Shown piece by piece: positions 24,111 to 36,415 of a stretch of 64,000 bases of DNA. The number at the start of each line of letters is the position of its first letter. The stretch's first letter is position 1. Source of the DNA: Pteria penguin (Eukaryota > Mollusca > Bivalvia > Pterioida > Pteriidae); the NCBI GenBank assembly GCA_035048485.1, contig CM068592.1, positions 40,766,045 to 40,830,044 of the forward strand, read 5' to 3'. The position numbers and the translations under genes were made by a program. A model generated the notes under the pieces. It searched no databases and was not told the origin of the DNA. It worked only from the letters and a program-made list of their open reading frames with translations.

Positions 24111-25150
24111 GTACAGCTTTAGTAATTCGTTATGGCTAAGAAAATTACAGTTTAAATGTTTATATTACCTTCGCCTGACGCACACGTCATGAAACTTTTA
24201 ACAGCAGATTTATGGGTATTCATCTTAAACAGGGAGGTAAATATTTTTCTGCGCTTAAGCCAGTTTACAAAGGGATTTTAATGTCGACATACGATCTGTA
24301 TTTGAATAGTCCCTCAATTCCACTACAAACCCATCATGAATGTGTTCCATCAACCGTAAAATTGGTCTTTGATTTAGATATTTTCAACCAGTATGGATCA
24401 CTTATTGCAGGTGTGAGGAGTATATATACTGGCTATATTGTTGTTAAACTATGGATAACTCTCTCTGGCATAGTCGTGATGAGGTTTTTATTCTTACTTT
24501 TAGGTCACTTTGACAATGAGATTGCTCTTCAAATATTTATGCCTTAGATTTCAACAGTTAAGACCTTGAGCATCACGGAAGAGACATAAGGTGCCGTAAT
24601 ACAGTTGTACATGTTCTGATATAAAATACACACGTTCATTAAATATATAGCTGAATTTCAGAGACGGTGTCACATGCATGGAGAGTAAAGCATTAAATCA
24701 TCAGAACAAAAACTTGAGAGATAATAGAATTCCAGTGTTTTCTTTTATCAATTATGCCTCTGTTCAACACGCGTAGCATAGAAGTGAAATGAGTAAAAAT
24801 CACTTACACTGGGGATTGTGTGATCATGTTAATCATTATCATATATTTTATTAATTTATCAATTGGATGAAATCGTTATTCACAGACAAAGTCAAATTGA
24901 CACCTCCATTCATCGAGAATCAATATTCCTATGGTATTGAATAAATAATTGATATTCATAAAGATTGCCGAAATAAAGTTTCACCATAGTCAAGGAGTAG
25001 CCGGCATTTCTGATAGTAAATTGTTAATATGAAGAACAACACCGGGAAGTTAAGTCGCAGAGGCCTATACAAATCAAGAAAAAAAGCTATCATGGATCAC
25101 TGTTAGATATACAAACAATTCATTCCAATAGGTTTAGGAATCTTTTACCT
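24111..25150. other. Intergenic DNA with a small dispersed repeat
   Basis: The piece 24485-24610 resembles 42420-42590 (GCTCTTCAAATATTTAT and a GAAGAGACATAA stretch). An open frame of about 110 codons at 24212-24547 runs into this repeat and has no recognised domain. Nothing else is seen. Confidence 0.4.
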
Positions 25151-25156
25151 TTCAAT

Positions 25157-25305
25157 CACTTGCGGCGCCGACAATCCTGGTTCGATTCCCGGGTTGCACC
25201 ACTATGTTTAAGAGGTTGGTTACCCCCTGCTTCCATGTAGCGGTATAACCAAGCAATTGATGAAAGCGACGTAAAACACCAATCAACCAACCAACCTTTC
25301 AATTG
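25157..25305 (+). mobile_element. tRNA-derived SINE, 5' truncated
   Basis: Starts within the tRNA part (GGCGCCGACAATCC, then GGTTCGATTCCCGGG), continues as the SINE at 21832-21996 and ends with the GTAAAACACCAATC and CCAACC tail. Box A is missing. Confidence 0.88.
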
Positions 25306-25459
25306 CTTTTTACTGATTCTTCCTACATTATTAACATTCCCTGTTAACATGATTGAGCAATACTAGCTCAGATAGGCCTTATCTTATTCCATAACGACAT
25401 GTATGGTCCATCAGCAGGAGATACTTGCTCCTCCATGGTACCTGATTCTACCTCTGGTA

Positions 25460-25830
25460 CTCCTATCTGGTATATTCCTATTGGTCAAGGATCTGAGCTC
25501 GCTTACAGACGGGCAGAGCACGGTTTACTTATGTTGATGTCTCCTTACATTATTTGACAGCAACATATTATTCTATAATTTTTTCGTGTGTAATAGATTT
25601 GTATGACCTCTCTCCTTCAGAAACTAGTTGATCCTTGTTTTCTATATGGAGGATTATTTGAAAATTTTTAAATGTGTGTCCCTTGATTGTGCTGCTTTTG
25701 CGGTGAGTGGGAATGTGGGCGCCCGTAAACCGGTTAACCACACCAATTGAGTGACGTTTGTTACTTCAATTGACCGTCCTAAATCGGCATCGTAACTGCA
25801 GCACAATCGAATGTTTTTTTTTTTTGTAAT
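25460..25830 (+). mobile_element. Family A retroelement 3' tail
   Basis: Runs from GATCTGAGCTCGCTTACAG, which lies after the RT stop in complete copies, to the terminal core (ACCGTCCTAAATCGG) and the AATGTTTTT end. No RT coding sequence. Confidence 0.7.
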
Positions 25831-26500
25831 ATTGTTCCATGTATATTATGCTGTTGTCATTTTTTGTGTGTGTGCAGGTCCTTGGTGATTTGTGTCATAA
25901 TGCTTTGTCAGATCTTTATCTTCTGTTTTCTCTTCCAGTGGTCTGTGATAGCCCATATCTCTATCTGGATGTTCCAAATTGACTACCGATCGCTATTTTT
26001 GCACTTTACGTAATAATTTCATCAGGTTTACTCAAACTATTAAACTGACACGGTATCACCTGTGCATTTTCAACAGTGTGATATGACATCATTCTGATGT
26101 GTAAATCCTAAACAAAATGTAATCAAATGTTAAAGGCAACATATAAACCAATGGTTATTGCTATTTGCATAGGAATTCTTTGTAGTAGCCGTATATGTAG
26201 CTTTAGGATGATATTGTTGGGGTTTTTTTTTCAAATTCGTAAAACCTTTTGCTGTGAGGAAGAAGTATCAGCTCTTTAAAAAGTAATATTAATAATAATG
26301 ATTATTTTGAAAATAAATGTACTTATTTTGCTTCGAAAGATCTATAAGATACAATTACATTTACAAATGTATATAGTTGAATTTCTTGTTTTTTCTCATC
26401 TAGTGAAAAAATATACATGTAATTGTGTAATAAAAGAAGTAGACACATAACAGTAGGCATATAACAATGGTATAACTAACCATTCTAATGAATAATATTT
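25831..26500. other. Unassigned AT-rich DNA
   Basis: No gene or repeat family recognised. Confidence 0.4.
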
Positions 26501-26504
26501 TAGA

Positions 26505-26695
26505 TTTCAAGATTGCTTAAAATATTTACCTTTGCAAAGGACTCGCCCGAAGCCTTGAGAGATCTTACGTGCAATACCTACCGTGACACAGGATCAAAGT
26601 TTTTGCGGTCTAATCCGAAAGACAGGAAACCGGTGTACCAACTGCGGGAGTCGAACCCAGGCCCTTTCTTTCAGGAGCCGAGTACCTCATCCGCT
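26505..26695 (-). mobile_element. tRNA-derived SINE, second type
   Basis: On the minus strand it has a tRNA-like head with GGGTTCGACTCCCGC, then a body matching the element at 52146-52410 (CACCGG(T)..., GATCTTACGTGCAA and TTTGCAAAGGAC reversed). The 57-bp array to its right begins exactly at its head. Confidence 0.7.
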
Positions 26696-27380
26696 TGTAA
26701 ACATAGTGAAAGGAGATGAGACACAAAAGACGGCACATATATGACACCAGCTTGTAAACATAGTGAAAGGAGAGGAGACACGAAAGACGGCACATATATG
26801 ACACCAGCTTGTAAACATAGTGAAAGGAGAGGAGACACAAAGGACGGCACATATATGACACCAGCTTGTAAACATAGTGAAAGGAGAGGAGACACAAAAG
26901 ACGGCACATATATGACACCAGCTTGTAAACATAGTGAAAGGAAGGAGACACAAAAGACGGCACATATATGACACCAGCTTGTAAACATAGTGAAAGGAGA
27001 GGAGACACAACGGACGGCACATATATGACACCAGCTTGTAAACATAGTAAAAGGAGAGGAGACACAAAAGACGGCACATATATAACACCAGCTTGTAAAC
27101 ATAGTAAAAGGAGAGGAGACACAAAAAGACGGCACATATATGACACCAGCTTGTAAACATAGTGAAAGGAGAGGAGACACAAAAGACGGCACATATATAA
27201 CACCAGCTTGTAAACATAGTAAAAGGAGAGGAGACACAAAAAGACGGCACATATATAACACCAGCTTGTAAACATAGTAAAAGGAGAGGAGACACAAAAA
27301 GACGGCACATATATGATAGCAGCTTGTAAACATAGTGAAAGGAGAGGAGACACAAAGGACGGCACATATATGACATATAA
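26692..27380. repeat. 57-bp minisatellite, about 12 copies
   Basis: The unit CTTGTAAACATAGTGAAAGG continues with GAGGAGACACAAAAGACGG and CACATATATGACACCAG. Copies are highly similar with occasional single-base length changes. Because 57 is divisible by three, all minus-strand frames stay open over hundreds of codons; there is no evidence of a protein. Confidence 0.96.
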
Positions 27381-27559
27381 TAATAAAACAAAACAAAACA
27401 AAACTGCAGTATCCCCGTCATGCAAAACTCTGTCATTATATTGATATTTTTGTGATTTCAGTTTAAAGATGACAGAAGACATCTGACCTAGCTGTATGGC
27501 ACTTATCAACAAGAATTGCACATTACACATGGTAATAGTCAAATAAATACATAAAACGA

Positions 27560-28110
27560 CATTACTGAAATATTCCATTGTTTTGCAGTTACGATACTGA
27601 CTAAGGATGGTCAATTTTAAAATAAAGGACATTATACAAGACAAGGGTTTCTATACGATTATATGCTGTTACTTAAAATGTACTGTATTACATAATATTG
27701 TACTGTATTACATAATATTGTACTGTACATATTCTTGAATATTTATTGTTTAAAACAATCGACCCTTCGAGTTATGCCGGAAAAGTTGTTAAATCAGATG
27801 ACGTCACAATACCTTACACCTCGTTCATTCATCGGATAATCAATGATTATATATATTGTGCCATCACGATATTCAATACATAATCTGCGAAAGAGTCATT
27901 CATTCATTCATTAGGTGTTGTTAAACGGTTTACGGGCGCCTACCTTCCTACTCACCACAAAAGCAACAGCATCAATGGACACACATTTAAAAATTTAAAA
28001 TTTTATTAACATTCCTCCGTACAGAGAACAATGATCAAGAGGTTTTCAAGACGAGAAGTCATAAAAGTTTTAACATGAAACATTTTATAGAATAGTAGGC
28101 TAGTAGCAAA
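27560..28110 (-). mobile_element. Two family A retroelement tail pieces
   Basis: A short terminal core lies at 27565-27615, and a longer tail piece at 27905-28110 (AACGGTTTACGGGCGCC, AGCAACAGCATCAATGG, CCTCCGTACAGAGAACAATG). Between them is unassigned sequence. Confidence 0.55.
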
Positions 28111-28139
28111 ATTATGTCAGTATGGTGATTCCTGTGCTC

Positions 28140-28560
28140 TTTAGAAATTTATATGTTAGATATGTAGGAAAAAATACTTTGGGGTATTTTTAGTCTCAAA
28201 GTTAAAAAGTAACCGGATAATTTTCGGTTAAGTTCCACATAAAACGCAATTTTCAAAACTGAGGTAAAACCAAAGTGTCCGACAGGAGTGAACATTTCCT
28301 GTCTGTATGTAACAGCCCTCGCTAAATTCTTGTTCAAACTTCTCAAATCCCGTAAAGATAACGATGGTCAATTTATATGGTAATGTTGGTTGACATTTCC
28401 AAAAGAGTGATCACAATCTGCATCCATATGTGGACCTCAGTAACAATGTCAGACGTTCTTTGACAAAGCCGTGTGTGAGTGGCTTCGTGACAAGCAGTTT
28501 AGCTCTCAGGAAAAATCTTCGAATTAAGAGCACGCCTTAGGATATGGAAACGCTATCTAT
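28140..28560 (-). mobile_element. Family B retroelement tail and RT end
   Basis: Similar to 6100-6600: the GTGTCCGACAGGAG core region at 28275-28320, then a diverged RT C-terminal region (TTCGTGACAAGCAG, CTCTCAGGAAAAAT) in minus orientation. Highly degraded. Confidence 0.5.
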
Positions 28561-29185
28561 AATACATTCCTACGTCTTGATAATTTCCTCATTCGTATAT
28601 TTGCTATTGGATGCATGAATTCCTTCAAAAAACAATTATCAAAGTAATATAAAACGAGATATTTATAGCTACTAAAACCACTTATGTAAAAGCGTTTTGA
28701 AAATTCTGTTCATCAGTTTTTTTCAAGATGGTTGTTTCCCCATTACATTTGCTGGCTTTCTTTAATTGGTGTCCAGGTGGATTTTTGTAACTAATACAAA
28801 TTCAGTATTATCGACTCAGTAAATGCGACTGTCATTTAACTTTATGAACTCATTTTATTCAAACACTTTGGGCATATGCTTTTACTCATTTTAGATCATT
28901 GTTCATGAATACTTTGGTACTTTATTTAAGAGCGAAAATAAAATGTTATATGAAAAGTAGTAAGAGTTATCTGTAACAAGTGTTAGAGTGAAGAGTCAAG
29001 GACCTAAGGATAAAAAAATACCGCATTGTCATTGATAGCAATGTTTCTTCTACTCGGAGAGTTTGACTCAGGGTTGTTATACCCTTTTTCCTGACGTTAT
29101 GTGGCAGTGGCACTTTCTACACAGTGTTTGTCCACATTCATGTATATAAACAATACTGAATTATATTTGTTTTGTCTGTATTCAA
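28561..29185. other. Unassigned DNA
   Basis: No gene or repeat family recognised. Confidence 0.35.
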
Positions 29186-29282
29186 GGGTATTCACGGTGG
29201 GTTGTGACTAGCCAAACGGGAGACGCTCACTACTCCTGGGCCCTTGGTCTCACCTCTGAATTTCAGGGGTCCGTGAATGTCC
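29186..29282. repeat. Short inverted-end element, copy 2
   Basis: Ends GGGTATTCACGG and CCGTGAATGTCC are near-perfect inverted repeats. Inside are GGGAGACGCTCACTACTCC and the TTGGTCTCACCTC core. The flank on the right (ATGTGACACCA) is also shared with the copy at 40809-40904, so the family may be longer than the inverted ends. Confidence 0.6.
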
Positions 29283-30329
29283 ACTGCGGTACATAATCGT
29301 CAGTGCCATAGTCATGTGACACCAATTGCTCTCGTATTTTACATTATATGCGTTTTTACTGATAACAAGGATGCTATGGTCCAAGATCTTCGAAACGTCG
29401 CATAATATTGAATTTTACTATACGGTCGCTTTAACCTGGTGAACAGAATAGACGATCGGGCATGTAAGACTTCGTGATATCAGTTATTTCTGGCCATCTT
29501 CTACGACACTATTTTTTTTCTCTTCCACAGTTGCCATAAGGATGGCGATCGTACGATATGTGTTGCCTTTACGTCCATGTACACACAGTAAAGCAAGACT
29601 ACGTATATTATCAAGATATAGTATTGTTATCATATCATATATTATATATCATAATACGGATCGACCTTATAGTGCTGATTTAAAACGGTCTAAAGACAAT
29701 AAGGAGAATTAACAGGATAAACAGGATTAAAGACTGACGTACGGATTATCGTATTAAAAGTTTCGTATCTTACATACACATTCTAAAGATAGCAATTCCC
29801 AAATTAACCCTTTTTATTAGATATGCAAATGTATAGTGCCATCTGTACCATTTAGTATTTGTAAATATATATACCTGGAAAGAAGTATGGGACGAAACGG
29901 TCCCAAAGTGTCAGTGTCAGAAAAGAATGAGCTTTCTTGACATAATACATAGACTACCAATCGTACTATGAAATAGAAGCGTAGTGATCAGAACCTGTAT
30001 ATCGGTAATGTATTGCATGTCTACGTCCGAAGTTTCTACATGCTTACATTGACTTGCGCTGCCATTATGCTCTATAACTGGCTACAACTTTAAAAGAAAA
30101 ACCATTGTGATGCGACAGTAAAAAAGCAGTTTTAGGAAAATAATTAGCAGGACGATCAATTATATAACAGACATGGTAACGGTATAGGATGGTTAGTGTA
30201 GTAAAAATTCACTCAGAGGAATGAAATGTTTTACTAACATATAGTATTAAAACACTTGTTTTATCCACTTTCACCATATGGAGTCACTAGTAAATTTTGA
30301 TGAGACATATGATATGCAAGTTCCTGAAA
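29283..30329. other. Unassigned DNA
   Basis: Besides the flank shared with 40905-40960, nothing recognisable. Confidence 0.35.
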
Positions 30330-30640
30330 AATCCTAATGTGTCATGCATTACAATTTTTTTGCCTTGAATGGGAAAATTTCACCTCGTGTTCTTGTCTCC
30401 TTCGTGTGTTCGTGCATGTATATTTATGTATTTACCTCATCGACTCGAAAGATTGTTGCATGACTTTTGCCACGGGTGTTGAATGCAACCAGGGGACGCT
30501 TACTCCTCACGGGCACCTGGTCTCACCTCGATTTCATTGGGGTTCGCATTTGTCTGAATATGACACTAAACACGATATTGTCTATTTACTCCATGTACTA
30601 TGAGATATGGTTTATCCTTCGGCATTTCTTCGTTTTTGTT
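30330..30640 (+). mobile_element. Family B retroelement tail, solo copy
   Basis: Close reverse complement of 6010-6290, including GGACGCTTACTCCTC, the GGCACCTGGTCTCACCTCG core and the CACGATATTGTC stretch. No RT sequence attached. The open frames of 85-88 codons on this strand are part of the repeat. Confidence 0.75.
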
Positions 30641-31460
30641 TTAATTAATGTACCACTTTGGACTATCAGAACTAAGACAAATCACCAAAGAAGACAGGGG
30701 AATGAACATCTCCTGTATTATTAGATACAACCGTCATGTAATCTCGAAGTTTAAAAACGAGAAGGTACCAGACATTTGATTCTGCATACACAAAAAGTGG
30801 GACTAATATTATTTATCATAAAAAACCATTAAAAGACACATTAAAGTATTCGTTTTGAACTGTTAATTGAAGTGACAACAATCAGGAATATTGCTATAGA
30901 TAACTCTTTAATATATTTACTTTTTTTTACACATTTGAGTATTCACCAATAAACGCAATTGAAAATGCAAACACAATATTGCAGCACTGTCTCCATGAAA
31001 TAAATAGTATGGAAAACCACTTTTAGTAAAAAATAAATTAAACAAGGTAATATAAATACATGTAAGTACTCGTAAAATTGTAACGGAAGAAAGGACAAAC
31101 GAGATCTGACTCGTATGACTTAAAATATATAAAGGCCACGCACATATGATGAATAGATCCATGGAGAACATCATATCTGTTTCCCTTTCCTTTTCCGTTT
31201 GGTAATTTTTTTCTTTTTATTGATTTAATTTTTTATTTATTCATTTATTTGTTTTGTTTGTGTGGTTGTTGTTGTTGTCAAATTGAATTTGCAGTCTACA
31301 TATTGACAATGTTTTGTTCGTGAAATGAAGGAGTTTCTCCATAGAAATAATCCATATAACATTAGAATAATTATGGGTCCATTACTGAAGAGGCAAATTT
31401 GGCATTTTAGCAATGTGAAAAGAGCTATAAACAAAGAAATAAACAAACAACCAACTTCTA
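30641..31460. other. 3' flank of channel gene 4
   Basis: Unassigned AT-rich DNA, with no recognised gene. Confidence 0.35.
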
Positions 31461-32687
31461 TTAAATTACAACGACGATGAAATATGTTAACACGGCCACC
31501 ACACTTAAAATGACATTACCAAAAAGAAAAAAATAATCCACAAGGTCAGCTAAATCTTGCCAACTTGCTCGAGCAAAATTGTCATTCACATCACATGTGT
31601 GTTTAGCTTCATTCTCAGTCATACTTCCGTTAGAGTCTGCTACATGTTTTCTTCGACCTTTACATTTGAAAAAGTTAACAATTTTCATCCATCCCATCGT
31701 AATTTCAGTTTTTCTGTGGTAAATATTTATACTGAATATAGTTTCCACACAAATTAAAGCTGATTGTATTAAGTATGTCACTAATACACACATTACATAG
31801 GGTATTGTTTTCGAAGTTTTCGGCAACGAATCGGAAATTATCGTCATATAAACCGCAATAGCCAACAAAATTGTCACAGAAAATCCTACACGCTCTCCAC
31901 TGTCTGTCGGAAGTACGAAAACCATGCTGTTTAGAATAATCAACAGTATTATTGGAATCAATAAATTCAGAATATAAAATGTTGACCGTCTTTTTAATCG
32001 TAGAGATATGAATATTTCATAGCTATAGCCATCAGAGGCTACCCTTGACGAAACATTGGTTTCAACTAGGTCCCATAATCCATTTTCTGTAAAATATGTC
32101 ATTAAAGCCGTATCATTGATAGGAAGAAACTGTACAAGATTTGCGTATTCAAAATTAATTAGGTTAATTATGCAATTTTGGGTATCGAACGGAAAATGTG
32201 TAATATCAATATCACATGCTGTTCGAAACCTCTTAAGGATGATCCAGTGAACCTGTCCGCTGTAATAAACATTCACTCTCGCACCCTGATTACTAATTGG
32301 TTCGGGGTCCTGGCCAGAGTTAATCACGAAGATCGAAGGAGTCCATATATCGGCCACATCCATCTGTGTTCTGTATTCGCCTTTATATTGGTTAATGTCC
32401 CATTTGAGTGATTCGTCAAACCAGTAAAAGCCAATGACTCCTGTGGTTGTCATAATACCGGACCGTTCGTCCAAATCCTCAATGGCCTGAATGTAGAAAT
32501 TGAAAGGCATAATTAAACCCCAAGATGAATCTAGAACTGGTCTCACATCTCTGGAGTAGTTGGATAACAGCACGGTGTGTAGCTCCTTTACTTCCTGTAT
32601 CGACAATGTAGATGTGTAAGGAATTACTAGCAAACCAACTCCAAAACATAAAATTATATAACAATGAAACGCATCCATCAGAAACAT
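31461..32687 (-). CDS. nAChR-like Cys-loop channel subunit, gene 4
   Basis: Predicted pentameric ligand-gated channel subunit, 408 residues, single exon with ATG start. Signal peptide about 1-26. NYS at 43, LWTP-like IWTPSIFVIN at 114-123, Cys158 and Cys172 around FPFD. TM1 about 237-259, TM2 265-287, TM3 295-318, TM4 383-405. The TM2 start reads DSGERVGFSV, with Glu -1' and Leu 9'. Ile and Phe replace the loop A Tyr and loop B Trp; no loop C cysteine pair. It is closest to genes 3 and 5 in the leader (LSIQEVKELH shared with gene 5) and Cys-loop. The TM2 protein sequence equals that of genes 3 and 6, yet the DNA differs at many silent sites, which suggests purifying selection. Ligand unknown. 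Confidence 0.92.
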   Translation of the reverse strand: MFLMDAFHCYIILCFGVGLLVIPYTSTLSIQEVKELHTVLLSNYSRDVRPVLDSSWGLIMPFNFYIQAIEDLDERSGIMTTTGVIGFYWFDESLKWDINQYKGEYRTQMDVADIWTPSIFVINSGQDPEPISNQGARVNVYYSGQVHWIILKRFRTACDIDITHFPFDTQNCIINLINFEYANLVQFLPINDTALMTYFTENGLWDLVETNVSSRVASDGYSYEIFISLRLKRRSTFYILNLLIPIILLIILNSMVFVLPTDSGERVGFSVTILLAIAVYMTIISDSLPKTSKTIPYVMCVLVTYLIQSALICVETIFSINIYHRKTEITMGWMKIVNFFKCKGRRKHVADSNGSMTENEAKHTCDVNDNFARASWQDLADLVDYFFLFGNVILSVVAVLTYFIVVVI

Positions 32688-32749
32688 TATTTAAAATTGT
32701 CCTATATGTGCCAGTGTTCTTTCACAGGAAATGTCTCGTTCCACTTTGA

Positions 32750-32762
32750 ATTGTTTAAAGGC
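32750..32762 (-). promoter_or_regulatory. TATA-like box, gene 4
   Basis: On the minus strand TGCCTTTAAACAA lies about 70 bases before the ATG at 32687, matching the placement in gene 3. Confidence 0.5.
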
Positions 32763-33350
<588 letters not shown>

Positions 33351-34250
33351 AAAATAACTACTTTACAAATAATAATTTGAATAATAATGATAATGAATAT
33401 TTTCGTTTCTATGCCATCAATCGTGAGAATGCATTAGGCTATTACAGTGCGTAGTTAATACTTCATTATCGCAATAACTGGAATATGATATCAAAGAATG
33501 AATTTCTCTTGTATTTCCTGTGTTCTTATTCAAACATTGTATTGACCGTATTCATATCGAATGTGATTAAAATGGCTCATATTTCCCGACAAATTTACTG
33601 TATAATCATCAAACATTAGTCCAAAGGAAATGGCAAAATCATCTGACAGAAGTCACCACTGAAATACATTGTTGATAATGTAATAATATAACATCACTAT
33701 ATCACTATATATATGTAGTTCTGTCATTACATATGGGTTGTCGAATGAAGAAGGGTGATGGGTCTTCATGTTCCTTTTTATTTTACTGATATTTGCTTTT
33801 ATCAAACGGCCAATATAACCCACTCTGATAATGTGTTATTGAAAAGTTTGGAAGGAATGGGTGGGGTAAAGGTATGGGAAATACGTGGATTTGATTTATG
33901 CTTAAAAAATACGAAGGAATGCAGGAGTATACTTTTCATGATCGAAAAAGAAATGTGAATGTTCATATTTTGTGTGCATGTCCTTGGTGATCATACAGCT
34001 TTGTCAGATGTCTTCAGTTTTCTCTATTACGTCGATGCCTTCATCGGCAAATTTTAGTTTTAGAAAGAAGCGGCACCATTTAGAACAATTCTCTGCAAGA
34101 TGAACTTGATTGAACAATCTCGCTTTAGCGACGTCCATATTTGGAAAGGTCAGTCTGTATTCAGGATAGCAACATTGATATAGGGTTTTTCTTTCCTCGT
34201 ATAGGATATTTAGTACTCTCAGAGGAATAAAGTTTAGAATGGATATGATG
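33351..34250. other. Unassigned DNA
   Basis: Contains at about 33960-34030 a stretch like 7935-8015 (TTTGTCAGATGTCTTC). No gene seen. Confidence 0.35.
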
Positions 34251-34254
34251 AATA

Positions 34255-34370
34255 GTTTACTGTTCGTATTTAGATATTATGTTGTCTTTCGACATTAATG
34301 GTCAATTGAACACCTCACTCTATGACAAACATGACGATTTCAATTTCGCTATCACAAATTTCCTTTCAGT
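34255..34370 (+). mobile_element. Family B RT fragment
   Basis: About 115 bases equivalent to 37565-37675 (ATTAATGGTCAATTGAA, then a region reading YDKHDDFNFAITNF). It ends abruptly where the family A sequence begins. Confidence 0.65.
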
Positions 34371-34371
34371 C

Positions 34372-35065
34372 TGATACATTGACGGCAAATTCTATTAAAA
34401 AGAAGATAGCTGACTTACATGCTAAATATGTATTTGTTCCTGCTGATAAAGCAGGTAATAACATAATAGTTGTTTGAAAACTATATTATATTGAAGTACT
34501 TAAAAACGAATTAAACTCCACTCATACATATGTGGAAAGCCCTACCTCAAAATACAGCACCTTGCACGATCACCTCATGACCATGTCCGACTTCAAAATT
34601 AAAACTGATAAATCTGATCTACCAACCATATATTGGCTCCCAAATCTACATAAAAGTCCATATAAATCACGTTTCATATCTAATTCTAGCCACTGCTCTA
34701 CTACGGTACTATCGAAGCAGATTACGCCTGCTCTAACTGCTATAAAAGATCATATTATCAAATATTGTGATGTCGCATTTCATAATAGTAACATCAATTA
34801 CTTTTGGTCGATTAAAAATTCTCATGAAGTTAAAGACAAACTTCTTTCGCTAAATTTCAAAGCGACTCAAATTTCTACATTTGATTTTTCTACACTTTAT
34901 ACATCTCTGCCTCATGATTTGATTAAAAGCAAGTTGCTGTCTCTTATAAAATGGTGTTTTCACAGAGAATCTAAAACGTACATATGTACTTCCAATAACT
35001 CCGGATTCTTTTCCAACAAACAGTATACTTCATATAAATACTGGACTTGCAAGGAATTATGTAAA
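34372..35065 (+). mobile_element. Family A RT, N-terminal part
   Basis: Begins with a frame ending FVPADKAGNNIIVV and a stop near 34477. From about 34532 there is a continuous frame with LPTIYWLPNLHKSPYKSRFI (34619-34680), an NYFWSIKNS block and STFDFSTLYTSLPHDLIKSK, which are thumb and palm elements of the reverse transcriptase. It is cut at about 35065, before the MGTNCAPL and YLDDILV blocks, by the left arm of the palindrome. Confidence 0.8.
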
Positions 35066-36122
35066 AAAGAAAAAAGAGGAGTTACTGGCTCAGTTATGTG
35101 GCAGAAGTCACCATAGAGCTATACAATACATGAATATAAATAATATACTAGAACATATATCACATTACAAAAATATTTGATTGTAGTGCAATTACGATAC
35201 CGACTTAGGACGGTCATTTAATTTGACAAAAGCCAAACAAATGGTGTGGTTAACCGGTTTACGGGCCCACCTTCCCACTCACCGTAACAGCAGAACAATC
35301 AAAGGACGTACATTTAAAAATTTATAAATAATCCTCCATGTAAAGAACAAGGGTCAACAGGTATCGCATATTGAGAGGTCATAAAAATATAAACACGTAA
35401 GGTATTGTAAAATACATAATGGTATAAAAATATATGCGACATCAACATGAAAAACCGTGCTCTGCCAGTCTGAAAGCGAGCTAAGACCCTAGATCTGTAG
35501 GAGTCCCGACTAACAGTCAGAGGGGACGAGGTTCAGGACCATGTCTCCTCTGAAAGAGGTTTGGACAAGGCCCGTCATATAGTCCCCCACCGCCCTGTTA
35601 GTCAGCGTGCAACGTTCAAGTAAAAGTCTGCATAAGGCTGTAGAGGGGCCAAATACAAGACCTATAGTCTTTTTGATGATCTCAATATCATATTGTCTAT
35701 TTATAAGACGTTTGATTATTTTATTACATGATAAAATAACATTATCGGAGCCTTTTACTTTCCTTAGTTTATATACGAGATCACCGTAAAAATAAGGATG
35801 GGAAATTCCATTGGATACATACTGTTGAAAAGAAGTATTTCCAAATTTAGATAGAAGTTCTGAATAAGATCTGAAGAATTTGCCGAATGTTTTTCTTAGC
35901 TTGTGATATCTGTAACTCTGAGTTAAAAGTTTAGTAGTAATTTGTAAATTTCGTTTATGAAAGTCCAAAACATCGGTGCAGCCTCTGACAAATCGAACTA
36001 ATTGAGATATATAGATACCATATGATGGGAGTCGAGGGACATCGCCATCCAAGTAAGGGAAATTTACAATAGGAAATCCAAAATCCTCACGTTTATCATA
36101 AATATTAATATATATTAGGTGG
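35066..36122 (-). mobile_element. Palindrome left arm: family A RT end and tail
   Basis: Minus-oriented family A 3' end. A nearly intact frame at 36052-35510 reads DGDVPRLPSYGIYISQLVRF at the start and IGLVFGPSTALCRLL near its end; this is followed by the tail and terminal core out to 35066. It is the near-identical inverted copy of 36416-37457. It is contiguous with the spacer, so this arm plus spacer is one element. Confidence 0.9.
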
Positions 36123-36415
36123 TTGATAATTTTGATGTTTAAATCTAAGAAAGGTGTAGATTTATCTCAAGTATTAGCTTTATTCAATGTGAGCTCTGGT
36201 GGATAAATTTCTGATATAAATTGATCGAATTCAGGGTTGTCGATAACCAAAATATCATCCAGATATCTACAAGTATTATTGAATTTGTCAATGAGGTCAA
36301 AACGTTTTTTTGAGAAACCATAAAATCCCTCTCATAACAATAAAGAAATAAATCTGCTATCAGAGGCGCGCAGTTAGTACCCATAGGAATCCCAACTATT
36401 TGTTGATATATCTTG
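36123..36415 (-). mobile_element. Palindrome spacer: RT catalytic region
   Basis: On the minus strand encodes IPMGTNCAPLIADLFLYCYE at 36390-36320, followed by a frameshifted version of the YLDDILVIDNPEF block at 36275-36215. It belongs to the same RT as the left arm. Confidence 0.85.

Noticed and set aside
24212..24547. Possible 111-residue protein
   Set aside because: No domain, runs into a dispersed repeat and has no paralogue.
26610..27644. Open frames up to 344 codons on the minus strand
   Set aside because: They come from a 57-base tandem array whose period is divisible by three; all three minus frames stay open with the same 19-residue repeats.
34532..35116. 194-codon frame as a functional gene
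   Set aside because: It is the N-terminal part of a reverse transcriptase cut by the palindrome; its last 20 codons come from unrelated tail sequence.
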